From Trachythela sp. YZ-2020 (lineage: Eukaryota; Cnidaria; Anthozoa; Malacalcyonacea; Clavulariidae): DNA of 64,000 nucleotides. Location: the NCBI GenBank assembly GCA_016169945.1, contig JADLSH010000369.1, forward strand, positions 7,148,001 through 7,212,000, read 5' to 3'. The translations under genes and the position numbers were made by a program. Numbering within the stretch: position 1 is the stretch's first letter; every line of letters starts with the position of its first letter. Below the pieces are notes generated by a model. The model searched no databases, was not told where the DNA came from, and saw only the letters and a list, made by a program, of their open reading frames with translations. Below, in pieces: positions 37,701 to 44,400 of the stretch.

Positions 37701-39676
37701 TTTTTATAGTAAAATTAAATACACACGTTCCTGGGACCCAGTCCCCCGGAAGACGCTACTTTTTTTCCAAAATAGCGACTTTGAGCCTTTATATCTCCGA
37801 AACTAAAAGTCTAAGCCAAAAACTAATCTAGAACTTATTAATTAACTTTTTATGTTCTATCCGAATCAATAAAAACCCATTTTGCGTTCATAAGCACTTT
37901 AATTTGTATCTCAGTGATCGGAGTCAAAAACTGCAGTGTAAATGGCAGTTTGTCCATGCAAGTACAATTAAATGCAGAGTACCTCAAGGTCGAATTATCG
38001 GTCCTTTACTTTTCTTAATTTATATCAATGATCTGCCGAATTGTCTCCATACAGCTTCAGCAAATCTTTTTGCAGATGACACAAACATTAGTCTTACTGC
38101 CAGCACCCTTCCTGATCTTGAATCTGAAATTAACTCGGAATTGCACAATCTAAATAATTGGCTAAGACCCAATAACTTAGCTTAAATATAGCGAGTTTAT
38201 GGTTATTGGCTCAAGACAGAAACTTCTCACTGAAGTAAATAGCGACATTTGTATCAAAATAGAGAATAAGAGGATTGAAAGGATCTCTCATACTATATCC
38301 TTAGGCCTTACTACTGATGATCGACTCTCCTGGTCCAACAACATTGACAAATTGTGTAAGATTTCCTCAGGAATAGGAGCTTTAAAAAGAGTATGAGCCT
38401 TTACAAATACTGCAGTTCAAATTTATAATGCAAATAATCCTGCCATACTTTGATTACTGTAGTCCTATATGGGATCAGTTATGCAATAAATTTTAAAAGT
38501 GAAAAACTGCAAAAACTACAAAACTGTGCTGCTGGAGTCATGAGAGCCAGTTACGACATTAGATCTAATTAACTTTTAGATACGGTTAGGATAGGCTATC
38601 ATGAGATGTACAAATGTGTAAATAAGCAGGCTCCTGATTATTTGCAAAATATATTTGTTCCATGGAGCACAGAATATCCTTTAAGAAATTCAATAAGGCA
38701 ACTAGAGTTACCGTTGCCACAAACCAATTATTTAAAACGATGTTTTAGCTATGATGGGGCTCAATTATGGAATAATCTACCCCAACCAATCAGGAATACG
38801 AACTCACTAAGACAATTCAAACTTGAACTTGAGATGGTATTTTGATCATCTGAGTTTTCCACACTGCAATCATGTAAAACAGTATCTAGTTATTCTTCGT
38901 CTTTCTTTTCCGCAATTTTCATTCTTCCTTCTATCTTTATTGTAAATATTTACTGATGATTCGACCGCGTTTAAATAAATTCTGTATGTATGTATGCATG
39001 TGTGTAGTCGATTGTCAACAACTGGAAACTTTTGCTCTTCAATGAGTACCACATGGTTTCAAGAACAACTTTAGAAACATGTTAAATTAATGGTGTAATT
39101 AACAAATATTAATAAGTTAGCATGTACTGTACACAATGGTCAAATTTGTACTGAGTACAAGGTATTTATTAACTATTTAACAACCACTAGCTAGCCTTGT
39201 GGCAAGATGACAGCTATAAAGTATGACATTTATCTACCAGGCAGTGCCAAGAAAGAAATTCCAAGCATTCATTCTCAAAAATTTTCATTAACGATGTAAC
39301 AAGCATGAAAATTCGAACATAAATTATGTACGCTTGCATCAGGGGCCGGCACAAAATATATATTAAATTTCATCATTAACACGCTGTCAAAATTTTAGTC
39401 AAATATATAAAATGCATACAGAAAAATCCTAATTTTAAAGAAATCTTACCGATGCAGCTGTAGATTGAGATCGCACAGAGATTGAAGTCAAATGCTTGAC
39501 AGAAATCTATAAAATTATTGTATAAAATGGAAAATAATTATAGATATTAGATACAGCAGTGAATTCTACTGAATTGTTGTGTAAAGTAGGGCCTTGTCTA
39601 GTGTACAATACACCATATTTAAACATACCTTTGGAGCTTGACGACAACCTCGTAATACAACACCTACACTCGTCAT
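7585..39676 (-). CDS. CS: citrate synthase, mitochondrial (11 exons)
   Basis: Condenses acetyl-CoA with oxaloacetate to give citrate, the first step of the TCA cycle, in the mitochondrial matrix. Exons on the minus strand: 39,629-39,676; 39,450-39,506; 17,970-18,077; 16,141-16,206; 15,850-15,891; 13,437-13,526; 12,445-12,633; 11,424-11,750; 9,846-9,944; 9,085-9,294; 7,585-7,749. Every exon is a whole number of codons, and all junctions are GT/AG in phase 0. They total 466 residues, the length of the human enzyme. Residues 1-35 are Arg/Ser-rich and without acidic residues, a matrix-targeting presequence. Catalytic residues are His304 (PLHGLANQ), His349 (GFGHAVL) and Asp404 (NVDAHSG). One residue before His349 is missing relative to vertebrates. 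An in-frame TGA lies 6 bases before the ATG. Intron 2 is 21.4 kb and packed with transposons. Confidence 0.96.
7935..8258. mobile_element. MITE with ~80-bp inverted repeats
   Basis: The left end gggtgtctaaaaa pairs with tttttagacactc on the right. Inner arms around caggcttttagctgttg and caacagctaaaagcctg also pair. It lies in citrate synthase intron 10 and has no coding capacity. Confidence 0.75.
8632..8779. mobile_element. short MITE
   Basis: Inverted ends gaaggccgttttccac and gtggaaaacagccttc, with inner complementary segments around the cgtatcgta and tacgata motifs. It lies in citrate synthase intron 10. Confidence 0.7.
9085..9294 (-). CDS. CS: citrate synthase exon 10
   Basis: Encodes [20 protein letters not shown] to [15 protein letters not shown], carrying catalytic His349 and Asp404. 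Acceptor attgcag, donor GTAGG. Confidence 0.96.
9846..9944 (-). CDS. CS: citrate synthase exon 9
   Basis: Thirty-three codons, [20 protein letters not shown] to VETLKTA. Acceptor ctggcag, donor GTAAGT. Confidence 0.94.
10373..10728. mobile_element. Harbinger-like MITE with TTA target duplication
   Basis: Inverted ends of about 30 bp start AGCCCCGTACAGACGAGC and end with the complement. TTA flanks both sides (10,370-10,372 and 10,729-10,731). Three-base TWA duplications are typical of PIF/Harbinger elements. The same cttgtcaaggaaa motif recurs several times inside. It lies in citrate synthase intron 8. Confidence 0.8.
10781..11012. mobile_element. MITE ending in AATAGAGAGCT
   Basis: The left end aatagagagctcaagcaagc pairs with gcttaagctctctatt on the right. 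An inner pair around cagttcttg and caagaactg also matches. A related end (acttgcttaagctctcta) occurs alone near 44,575. Confidence 0.75.
11424..11750 (-). CDS. CS: citrate synthase exon 8
   Basis: The largest exon, 109 codons, from [18 protein letters not shown] through [18 protein letters not shown] to GPLHGLANQ. It holds the citrate-binding and catalytic His304 regions. Acceptor catttag, donor GTATGT. The acceptor lies in a tandem duplication (11,751-11,908). Confidence 0.96.
11751..11908. repeat. 80-bp tandem duplication covering a splice acceptor
   Basis: The block beginning ctaaatgaatggaaatatgg at 11,751 recurs at 11,831 with few differences. On the minus strand each copy begins with catttag, so the end of citrate synthase intron 7 carries two equivalent acceptors 80 bases apart. 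Only the proximal one opens the conserved frame; the distal one would start with TAA. Confidence 0.9.
12445..12633 (-). CDS. CS: citrate synthase exon 7
   Basis: Sixty-three codons, [19 protein letters not shown] through [19 protein letters not shown] to KKSEFWE. Acceptor tttcag, donor GTAATT. Confidence 0.95.
12634..13436. other. citrate synthase intron 6
   Basis: AT-rich intron with a short (TTA)n run near 12,826-12,843. I see nothing else. Confidence 0.6.
13437..13526 (-). CDS. CS: citrate synthase exon 6
   Basis: Thirty codons, [20 protein letters not shown] to EVPNAEQ. Acceptor tttcag, donor GTAAAA. Confidence 0.95.
13867..13895. repeat. short hairpin gcaggctc/gagcctgc
   Basis: The sequence gcaggctctttatttgaa followed by atagagcctgc folds as a hairpin. 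A gcctgcgaacaggc motif near 45,928 looks related. I associate this motif with repeats of anthozoan genomes, from memory. Confidence 0.5.
14182..15427. mobile_element. 1.25-kb inverted-repeat element with TAA duplication
   Basis: The left end GGGACCGTTCATTATTTATA, continuing to a gggtggggtggg run, is matched by its complement at 15,388-15,427. TAA flanks each side, fitting PIF/Harbinger. No transposase is readable. A tRNA-like SINE head lies inside at 14,716-14,786. It lies in citrate synthase intron 5. Confidence 0.8.
14716..14786 (-). repeat. tRNA-derived SINE head
   Basis: On the minus strand an A-box-like tggcgcagtcgtcagagc is followed about 40 bases later by a B-box-like gagttcgattctcg, the spacing of a tRNA gene. 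The cloverleaf is imperfect, so a SINE or tRNA relic is more likely than a working tRNA. Confidence 0.55.
15850..15891 (-). CDS. CS: citrate synthase exon 5
   Basis: Fourteen codons, [14 protein letters not shown]. Acceptor ttgtag, donor GTATGT. Confidence 0.95.
16141..16206 (-). CDS. CS: citrate synthase exon 4
   Basis: Twenty-two codons, [18 protein letters not shown] then DPEE. Acceptor ttctag, donor GTATAT. Confidence 0.95.
16555..16887. mobile_element. hAT-like MITE with CAGGGATGGAT ends
   Basis: CAGGGATGGAT at the left and ATCCATCCCTG at the right are inverted, and adjacent G- and C-run segments (gtgggggtgc, gcacccccct) also pair. Flanking octamers (catttttc, cattttgc) are near-identical, which would suit a hAT 8-bp duplication. 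Confidence 0.7.
17130..17740. repeat. dispersed repeat, copy 1
   Basis: Starts agtggcgtacagagcggggg. The central part (gaggttgtaaaaagtt, ccttgaattcttagg, cctctcaggaagcacgg) matches 25,985-26,120 closely. The two copies lie on opposite sides of the tandem array. Confidence 0.7.
17970..18077 (-). CDS. CS: citrate synthase exon 3
   Basis: Thirty-six codons, [20 protein letters not shown] to VVGQYTVDQ, the first part of the mature enzyme. Acceptor gtttag, donor GTCAGT. It lies downstream of the 21.4-kb intron 2. Confidence 0.95.
18805..19058. mobile_element. block A: palindromic MITE-like element, copy 1
   Basis: Ends ACAATCAGTGACAT and ATGTCACTGATTGT are perfect 14-bp inverted repeats. Inner pairs are CAAAATTC/GAATTTTG and a C-run plus ttttcaatgttgg against ccaacattgaaa plus a G-run. 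TA on the outer side and ends starting CA fit a Tc1/mariner MITE. Copies start at 20,489, 22,122, 23,803 and 25,467. Confidence 0.8.
19674..19782. repeat. 31-bp inverted repeat built of CACAAGTAAC units
   Basis: Three CACAAGTAAC-type units at 19,674-19,704 face three GTTACTTGTG units at 19,752-19,782, with one mismatch between the arms and a ~47-base AT-rich loop. Equivalent structures occur in each array unit (near 21,315, 22,985 and 24,660). Single copies of the decamer occur at about 19,510-19,550. Confidence 0.9.
19960..20349 (-). pseudogene. truncated Tc1-like transposase N-terminus (array unit 1)
   Basis: A 129-codon frame. [13 protein letters not shown], then [20 protein letters not shown] and RERSPNF, resembles the helix-turn-helix DNA-binding region of Tc1-type transposases. 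After SPNF the frame runs into hydrophobic sequence from non-coding DNA, so the DDE catalytic region is absent. Similarity is recalled, not searched. Confidence 0.6.
21599..21990 (-). pseudogene. frameshifted transposase fragment (array unit 2)
   Basis: The counterpart of the unit 1 frame, broken by several small deletions (one base near 21,720, one near 21,792, three near 21,806, four near 21,838). Confidence 0.6.
23273..23662 (-). pseudogene. truncated Tc1-like transposase N-terminus (array unit 3)
   Basis: A 129-codon frame with the same translation as unit 1, including [20 protein letters not shown], and the same truncation after SPNF. Confidence 0.6.
24943..25326 (-). pseudogene. truncated Tc1-like transposase N-terminus (array unit 4)
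   Basis: A 127-codon frame like units 1 and 3 but with an in-frame six-base deletion removing two residues (in [10 protein letters not shown]). Confidence 0.6.
25921..26254. mobile_element. MITE with GGCGTACCGAG ends (dispersed repeat, copy 2)
   Basis: GGCGTACCGAG at the left and CTCGGTACGCC at the right are exact inverted repeats. A 14-base G run follows the left end. The interior matches 17,420-17,700. Confidence 0.75.
26860..26939. repeat. 20-bp tandem repeat x4
   Basis: Four head-to-tail copies of ctataacagtacatttggrg, nearly identical. Confidence 0.95.
27200..28894 (+). mobile_element. CR1/L2-like LINE, 5' segment of a split element
   Basis: This is the first part of a LINE split twice by later insertions (continuing at 33,013-33,380 and 37,903-39,004). 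It holds ORF1 relics (SAP motif, coiled coil, SGNH-hydrolase-like piece [14 protein letters not shown] near 28,240). It then jumps into the ORF2 linker ([36 protein letters not shown]) and the start of the reverse transcriptase ([20 protein letters not shown]). The endonuclease region between about 28,290 and 28,310 is missing, so the element had an internal deletion. Confidence 0.85.
27220..28086 (+). pseudogene. LINE ORF1: SAP motif and coiled coil
   Basis: From ATG 27,220 the frame reads [20 protein letters not shown], then [20 protein letters not shown], a SAP-type DNA-binding motif. It meets a stop at about 27,346 and another soon after. The same frame is then open from 27,406, with heptads over about 130 residues ([19 protein letters not shown]). 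The coiled-coil and SGNH relics fit ORF1 of CR1-type LINEs. It is dead because of the internal stops. Confidence 0.7.
28895..29077 (+). repeat. 5' LTR of Ty3/Gypsy element
   Basis: Begins TGTGCTAATTTCATG and shares over 100 bases with 32,912-33,016. The start is fixed by the other copy, which follows a polypurine tract. The right end is uncertain; ctctacactacctg near 29,066-29,078 is the likely limit. It contains a perfect 12-bp inverted repeat, GTGTAGAGTAAA at 28,986 and TTTACTCTACAC at 29,062. Confidence 0.75.
29106..29891 (+). CDS. gag: Gypsy gag (capsid/nucleocapsid)
   Basis: A 261-codon frame starting [11 protein letters not shown], with a capsid-like helical region to about residue 170 ([35 protein letters not shown]), a polar linker, and a C-terminal CCHC region. 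The first knuckle is C-X2-C-X4-H-X4-C ([14 protein letters not shown]). The second starts CHKCKKKGH but its final cysteine lies only in the next frame, because a stop comes at 29,889. It packages element RNA in cytoplasmic particles. Confidence 0.88.
   Translation: MDKVLRPERFNTSPNAQNASKSWRHWLATFENFVAAIPGESVDKLNVLINYVSSDVYELFCEAATYDEAINLLKNLYLKTPNVIFARHKLATRKQQSGESLDEYLQELKILSKDCNFSSVTANQYRDEAVRDAFIAGLVSRNIRQRLLENKTLNLQTAFEQARALDTAQRTSETYNNFPTSATTTKDSNQQQGNLPDSTPPKAQEEYIDNKRQDSSGRYVALTSQSIKCFFCGNKLHPRALCPAREANCHKCKKKGHFQSV
29880..32772 (+). CDS. pol: Gypsy pol polyprotein
   Basis: Follows gag in the +1 frame and is open for about 960 codons. Protease: [12 protein letters not shown] near 30,020. 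Reverse transcriptase: [14 protein letters not shown] near 30,630 and the active-site box YLDN at 30,832-30,843, where the usual second Asp is Asn. RNase H: about 31,210-31,600 ([11 protein letters not shown]). Integrase: an HHCC zinc segment near 31,640-31,775, then a catalytic triad in NIDFKGP (31,836), HTDRGSG (32,010) and GQVERLN (32,118). The C-terminal part has a GPY/F-like stretch ([13 protein letters not shown]) and a charged tail. A frame opening at 29,800 overlaps gag, but translation probably reaches pol by a frame shift. Confidence 0.9.
32790..32858. repeat. 34-bp tandem duplication before the polypurine tract
   Basis: The sequence gaactacattagagacactt and following bases occur twice head to tail in the Gypsy 3' untranslated region. 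Confidence 0.9.
32903..32911 (+). promoter_or_regulatory. polypurine tract
   Basis: aggggagaa lies directly before the 3' LTR. This is the position of the plus-strand primer in LTR elements. Confidence 0.8.
32912..33016 (+). repeat. 3' LTR, shortened
   Basis: Matches the 5' LTR from TGTGCTAATTTC on. It lacks about 57 bases lying between two tatttattta copies of the 5' LTR, as expected for a deletion by short direct repeats. Similarity stops at tttatg, where LINE sequence resumes. Confidence 0.8.
33013..33380 (+). mobile_element. LINE, middle segment
   Basis: Encodes [19 protein letters not shown] and [17 protein letters not shown], then [10 protein letters not shown], all non-LTR reverse transcriptase motifs in order. 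It joins the 28,894 breakpoint on one side and the 37,903 breakpoint on the other. About 20 codons are missing near the second breakpoint. Confidence 0.88.
34093..35000 (+). pseudogene. decayed gene of the TTAA element, Cys-rich C-terminus
   Basis: ATG 34,093 opens [20 protein letters not shown], a CxxC start I recall from repeat-encoded proteins of corals and fish. The frame then breaks. Later pieces are [17 protein letters not shown] (34,312), IAMEAKYHL in another frame (34,395) and [19 protein letters not shown] (34,480). The last piece, 34,695-35,000, ends [19 protein letters not shown] and a Cys-rich cluster ([20 protein letters not shown]). Frame breaks show it is non-functional. Its function is unknown to me. 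Confidence 0.6.
35230..35345. repeat. inverted copy of the left subterminal region
   Basis: Read in reverse, ccgttaccggtcggataaaagc and tagtcaggtcg match 33,570-33,630 near the left end of the same element. This fits the inner part of the original right inverted repeat, now separated from the terminal part by about 2.35 kb. Confidence 0.7.
36466..36526. repeat. short TTAACCCATTA inverted-repeat element
   Basis: Bounded by ttaacccattaattgg and ccaattaatgggttaa. Related to the triplicated units at 50,812-51,157 (shared gtactgcca...ttaatgggttaa). Confidence 0.65.
37903..39004 (+). mobile_element. LINE, 3' segment
   Basis: Three broken frames encode [33 protein letters not shown], the catalytic FADDTNISL (near 38,070), [15 protein letters not shown], and the ORF2 end [20 protein letters not shown] to LELEMVF. 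A short 3' tail with aataaa ends in (TGTATG)n at 38,977-39,004, like CR1/L2 microsatellite tails. Confidence 0.88.
39450..39506 (-). CDS. CS: citrate synthase exon 2
   Basis: Nineteen codons, [19 protein letters not shown], the end of the mitochondrial presequence. Acceptor tctatag, donor GTAAGA, phase 0 on both sides. It joins SLKDVMK of exon 3 across 21.4 kb. Confidence 0.85.
39629..39676 (-). CDS. CS: citrate synthase exon 1 with start codon
   Basis: Sixteen codons, [16 protein letters not shown], followed by donor GTATGT. The Arg content and lack of acidic residues fit a mitochondrial presequence. An in-frame TGA lies 6 bases upstream, so this ATG is the start unless an upstream intron is present. 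Confidence 0.8.
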
Positions 39677-41403
39677 TATTCAAAAATGATAATCACAAAA
39701 AAAGAAAGATTCTCTGCAATAATTTGCCTTCGTTATTGATGGAATTTGGAACACTTTGTACTTTTATATTGGTCCCAGGCCCAAAGACGCGCGAAGAGAA
39801 ACAAGAGCGATGACGCAACATGATTACTGTGGATTACTGTGAGACTAAATTGTGTAAGATTAAAATTCAAGCAAACACGCACGCACGATTTTAAAAAGAT
39901 TGTAATTTGAAACAAAAAATATATTTGCTTCATTCAAAAGAACTTGTTCAATCGCATATCACTATTTTTCATAGTTTTCGATTGAATTATTTCAACCAAC
40001 ATTCTCTTCAAAACTAGGTGTTGCTACGGCCTACGTTATATTAACCAGTATATTGGCTTGTTGGAACAACCTTGTAGCAAGTGACTGTGCCACCACAACT
40101 ATAGTATAGGGTTGTTCCAAACTACGCATTTTTATCTGTACAGACTATACTTAATCGAGTTTGGAACCCGGCAACTAATCAGTTATTAGTTAATCTGATA
40201 TTAAATCTCCTTAACTATACTTATTCTAATACGTTAACGATATAAGATTGAGTTTTCACTGTTATGAAATCATTATTACAGTACTATTTCAAGACCTTTA
40301 TTTGATGTTTGAGAAAATGAGATGGACCCACGGACACAAATATTTGCAGGCGCCATATATTATGTAAATAGGGCACTCCGCAAATCTCGACAGTGTGTGA
40401 CGTGTTTTGTCACATATTTTGCGCGTAAAAACCAGCTGAAGTCAAAATTTCAGTTTCTGTTTTTTGTTCCATGAAAGCTTGCTTGAATTGTGTGTATAAT
40501 GAAATATCAATTTAAACAACACACACTTCGGTTCAGAATGTGTTATATTCAGATCTTCTATGATGGGTCTATACATATACATAATATAATAGTATTAAAA
40601 CTCGGCCTAAATTTATACAGCTTATCATAAGCCCACGAACTTTGTCCATGCACTTTGTCTTTCCAAGAAAAGGGAAATATATTGAAATCTATGATACAAC
40701 TATAGAAATATGAACACTGAAGGTGTACCTCTCTCCGCAGACTTCTACCGCTTAGTAGAGAGAAGCTCAGGCGGAACAGAAAACGTACGAGACCCACCTG
40801 CATTTCCTTCGTTGAGGGGCTGAAAGATATGCAGAGAGCAAGTGCTAAAATAAATGGGTTTTCGACCATACCAGATTTTGTCGGTGGGAACTAGAGTCCC
40901 CGGGCGAGAATAGCAAATAATATTTACGCTTATAACAACGTCAAAAGCCTTTTCGCCGTATTAAACACTGGTATTTATAACTACTTCTTTAATTTGAAAG
41001 ATATAAGGAGTTTCGGAAAAGACAAGAGAACGTAATTTGACACATCTGCATTGTTTGTTTCACAAGACATCTGTTTTATAATAATTTTTATCATATTTAA
41101 TGTCTTCTTCGGCGCCATTTTATGAGAAACCAGCCCTTGTTGTCGTATAGTACAAAGAAAAGCGTCTTTGCTGAAACTCCTTATGAGTAATGGACAGTAA
41201 TGGACACTAGTATACAAATTCTGTTCGAAATTATTTACATTTAGTTGTACTACAGTCAAGTCAACCTATCTGAAGAACCTGACCATACATATACTGTTTT
41301 GCGATTCCTACAAATGAAGGGAGTACTAATACCACCATCCAGCTACAGTATTAAATATATTGAACCGATGTCCGCGTCACTTGCCTCCATGAACGATAGA
41401 CTG
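39677..41403. other. intergenic region between CS start and MBD gene end
   Basis: This 1.7-kb stretch should hold the citrate synthase promoter and the MBD-PWWP 3' untranslated region, both for the minus strand. I found no clear TATA box and no unambiguous polyadenylation signal. No other gene is visible. Confidence 0.5.
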
Positions 41404-41432
41404 TTATAACCTTCGTTTCTTCGCTTTAGGAC
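41404..41432 (-). CDS. MBD5: MBD5-like exon 8 (last)
   Basis: Completes a Gly codon and encodes PKAKKRRL and TAA. Acceptor ttgtcag. The phase fits only through the 25-nt exon 7. Confidence 0.8.
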
Positions 41433-44400
41433 CTGACAAAATTGTGGTAAAAAACGTCACATGTATTTTAAACCAATAAGAATTAAGGAAGAATCAGTAT
41501 CACGTTACAATTGTCACATCTATTATACACGTTTAGTTTTCATACCTTGCCTAGATCTTAATCTTTCTCGCTAGAGATAAATAATTAAATACAGAACATT
41601 TGAATCACCATCACAAGAATGAAAATAGCAACTTTGAAAAAATATGAAGATGTCTCAGTATAACACATTAGAATGGAGGGCTGTTAATAAATATACAAGT
41701 CGTTCATGTTAATTGTACCTGATCTAGTTCCTCTAAAGCCTCACTAATCGCTTGCTCTAATCCTATCCTTGTCCTCTTGCCTCTACAGAGGATAGACAAA
41801 AATAAGATTTAGTTGCAGAGCACCTACATGTGAGCCCCACTAAACAAAGAGAGACCACTCTCCACTGCGACTGGTTTGCCTACCATTTAGCATAACAAAA
41901 GTGGCATTTCTGCCTCGTACAGATTTGTGCTCCATGCAGATTTGCTACGCCGCTGCAGACGTGTGGCGGTTCCTTAGGGTGCGTGGATCACTCTCTCCTC
42001 CGTAGAGGCTTTTAATTTATAAACCAGAAAAATGTAAGGCATACGGGTAATTCTGGTGAATGCTCGCGGGAGGCGGGATACTGTGGACACAGTACTCGAA
42101 AAAGCAGGGTCAGCTTTCGTTCCTTGCGTGTCGTTCCGCGTAACGCAGCGGCGTAGCAAACTAAAACGGCTGGGTACGAGACAGATGCCATCTATAGTCA
42201 CGTTCTAGGCTTGATTACCAAAGTGACGCTCCAGTGATCGGACTGTTCCATTGTCTTTCCATTATTTTGAAAATCTTACTGTTCTCCATGCCATCCAGTC
42301 ATTCATTGTTTGATTTATTTGTGAAATTATACAAGTCATTTCAGTGATCCAGTCGAATTACGTTGGGCTTAGCCTACGGTGTATACCCTCGCTAGGTTGG
42401 GCTCGACTATCGAGTTGTCGAAAATGGCGACTCGACTTCACTATTGGAGTACAAGTAGCGAAGTAGCGTCATGTTATGCTAATAAACCTGCACCTGAAGA
42501 CAATACATTTCAACAGTAAAGGTTTGAACAATGCAAATAATGTAAAACTTGCGTAACATTACCAGTTGGTATACTTAACTTCCTCCATTCCTAGTGACTC
42601 ACCATGAAACAAATCTGTCAGGAATACCAAGTTACCAGCTAACTAGCATTCTATCCTATCCTATGCTATATATAAAACGTCTATGCGTACCTATATTTTC
42701 TTTTCCTGCCTTTATCATCCAGTGTTTTCAAACCATCAGTCAACGTCTTTAGTTTTTCCACTTCTACTTGACTGAAATTATGATCTCCAAACCACATCAC
42801 CCATTTCTACATGAAGTATGGCAACTTAATTGACACGTGGGTTAAAATGAAGAAGGAAATTATCTACGTTTCAGTATTACTATTATGATTAATATCCAAT
42901 GCAATCCTGCATATATATAACAAAATAATTATAGTAAAATCTGCGGCAGAAATATCGGCAAATATCAAATTCCTGATGATATGACACAAATTTACACACA
43001 TAACATCATTTACCCCAGTCTCACAAAGCCAGACTTTTCACCTCTGCCGCCCATGGATCATGCCACATCGTTGGTGGGGAGGGGATTGGTAAAGAGCCTG
43101 TATTGCGAATATATAATTACCTTGCCAATATCAGCAGCAGCCTTACCAACATCACGTTCATGAACAATCTTGCCAGGCCAAGACGGCAGACCTCTTGCTT
43201 GAGCCCACACTATATCACCAATTGTAAACTCCACAGGAGCTTCAGACGTTTCCATCTCTTTATTTATAACTTCTTTAGTACTTTTAGTATCTTAAAACAT
43301 TGACAATATGTCCCAATGTTAAATCTATTTTTGCAGTTATGGGTATGTCACTACCTACCTACATACAGTCATCTGTCTACATACCTATAATGGCTACCTT
43401 AATAGTCGTCCTACCTATACCGACCTACCTACCCAGGGCCCTAGCTAAGGAGTAAGGGGGGTATTGGGGGATGCCGCACCCAGAATTTCTTATATTCGGA
43501 AATTGAAACGTCTCAGAGAAAACGACGTTTGTATATAGTATTCAATAACTATGAGATTCCTATTCAGATAATTGAATCCTATTCAGAAGTACGAAGTTTC
43601 AATCCTGCAAAGTTATAAAAGCAAATTGTTTGTTTATCGAGATCATAACATTTGAATGTGTCGCAAATACGAATTTCACTTTCCGAATTAAAATTACTAA
43701 ATTCGGGAAACCTGGTAAATTGGGAAAACCTTGTGGTCCAAGGCCATTATAGAGATATAAACTGAAAATTTAAAACTGCTTAATTGAAGAAAGAAAAATC
43801 CCTTTCACCGTTCTGCAGCCGTATTACATATATCTAGTTGAAGAACTGCCTGAAAAAATGTGACGTTGTCCTTGATGAGCTAGTTTATAGAATACACCCA
43901 TTAATACAATCGATAATTACGTCACAAATCCCTTCTTAGCCCGGGAGCCTCGTCAGTTCTCATGAATCGCGAGCCAATTAGCCGAAAGTCTTGATTCATG
44001 AAAGCGAGGCTTCCAGGCCAAGGATGTATTCGTGACGTAATTATCGAAAAGGTGTATTCTTTCCAATGCGGCCGTTCGATCATTCTAATTTTGTTGCAAA
44101 GTTTGAACTTTTTGTCAAAGATGACAAAAGAATGTGTCAGAGACGAAATTATAAACAATAGGTACGCTAAGCGTACATGTATTTGCACAAAGTGTTGACG
44201 TTAAGCATGCCTGTAGATTTAATTTTTGTGGAGGTAGCCACTCTTCGAATGGAGCTATGCTATGCTGGCGTAGCCATTAACTCCAACCTTAGATAACTAG
44301 CTCCACGTGATTTTTGGAGTTGTTAGCCAGTAACTCCAGGTTTAGGGAGCTAGCTCCACTGGCGCCACACGATTTTTGGGTTGGCCTGTAACTCCAGAAT

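Larger units (their letters stand above)
33385..37898. mobile_element. 4.5-kb TTAA-flanked DNA transposon
   Basis: Ends AGTGCTTATGAACGCAAAATG and its complement lie within inverted repeats of roughly 190 bp (shared blocks include aagttctagattag, ttggcttagacttttag and ggagatataaaggctcaaa). TTAA lies on both sides (33,381-33,384; 37,899-37,902), as in piggyBac, Kolobok or Sola3 elements. RR...YY-type ends make Kolobok my first guess. It contains decayed coding pieces at 34,093-35,000. The segment 35,345-37,700 appears to interrupt the right inverted repeat. Confidence 0.8.

Noticed and set aside
40558..40869. 103-codon minus-strand frame between CS and the MBD gene
   Set aside because: Composition is like translated AT-rich non-coding DNA, and no conserved motif is visible.
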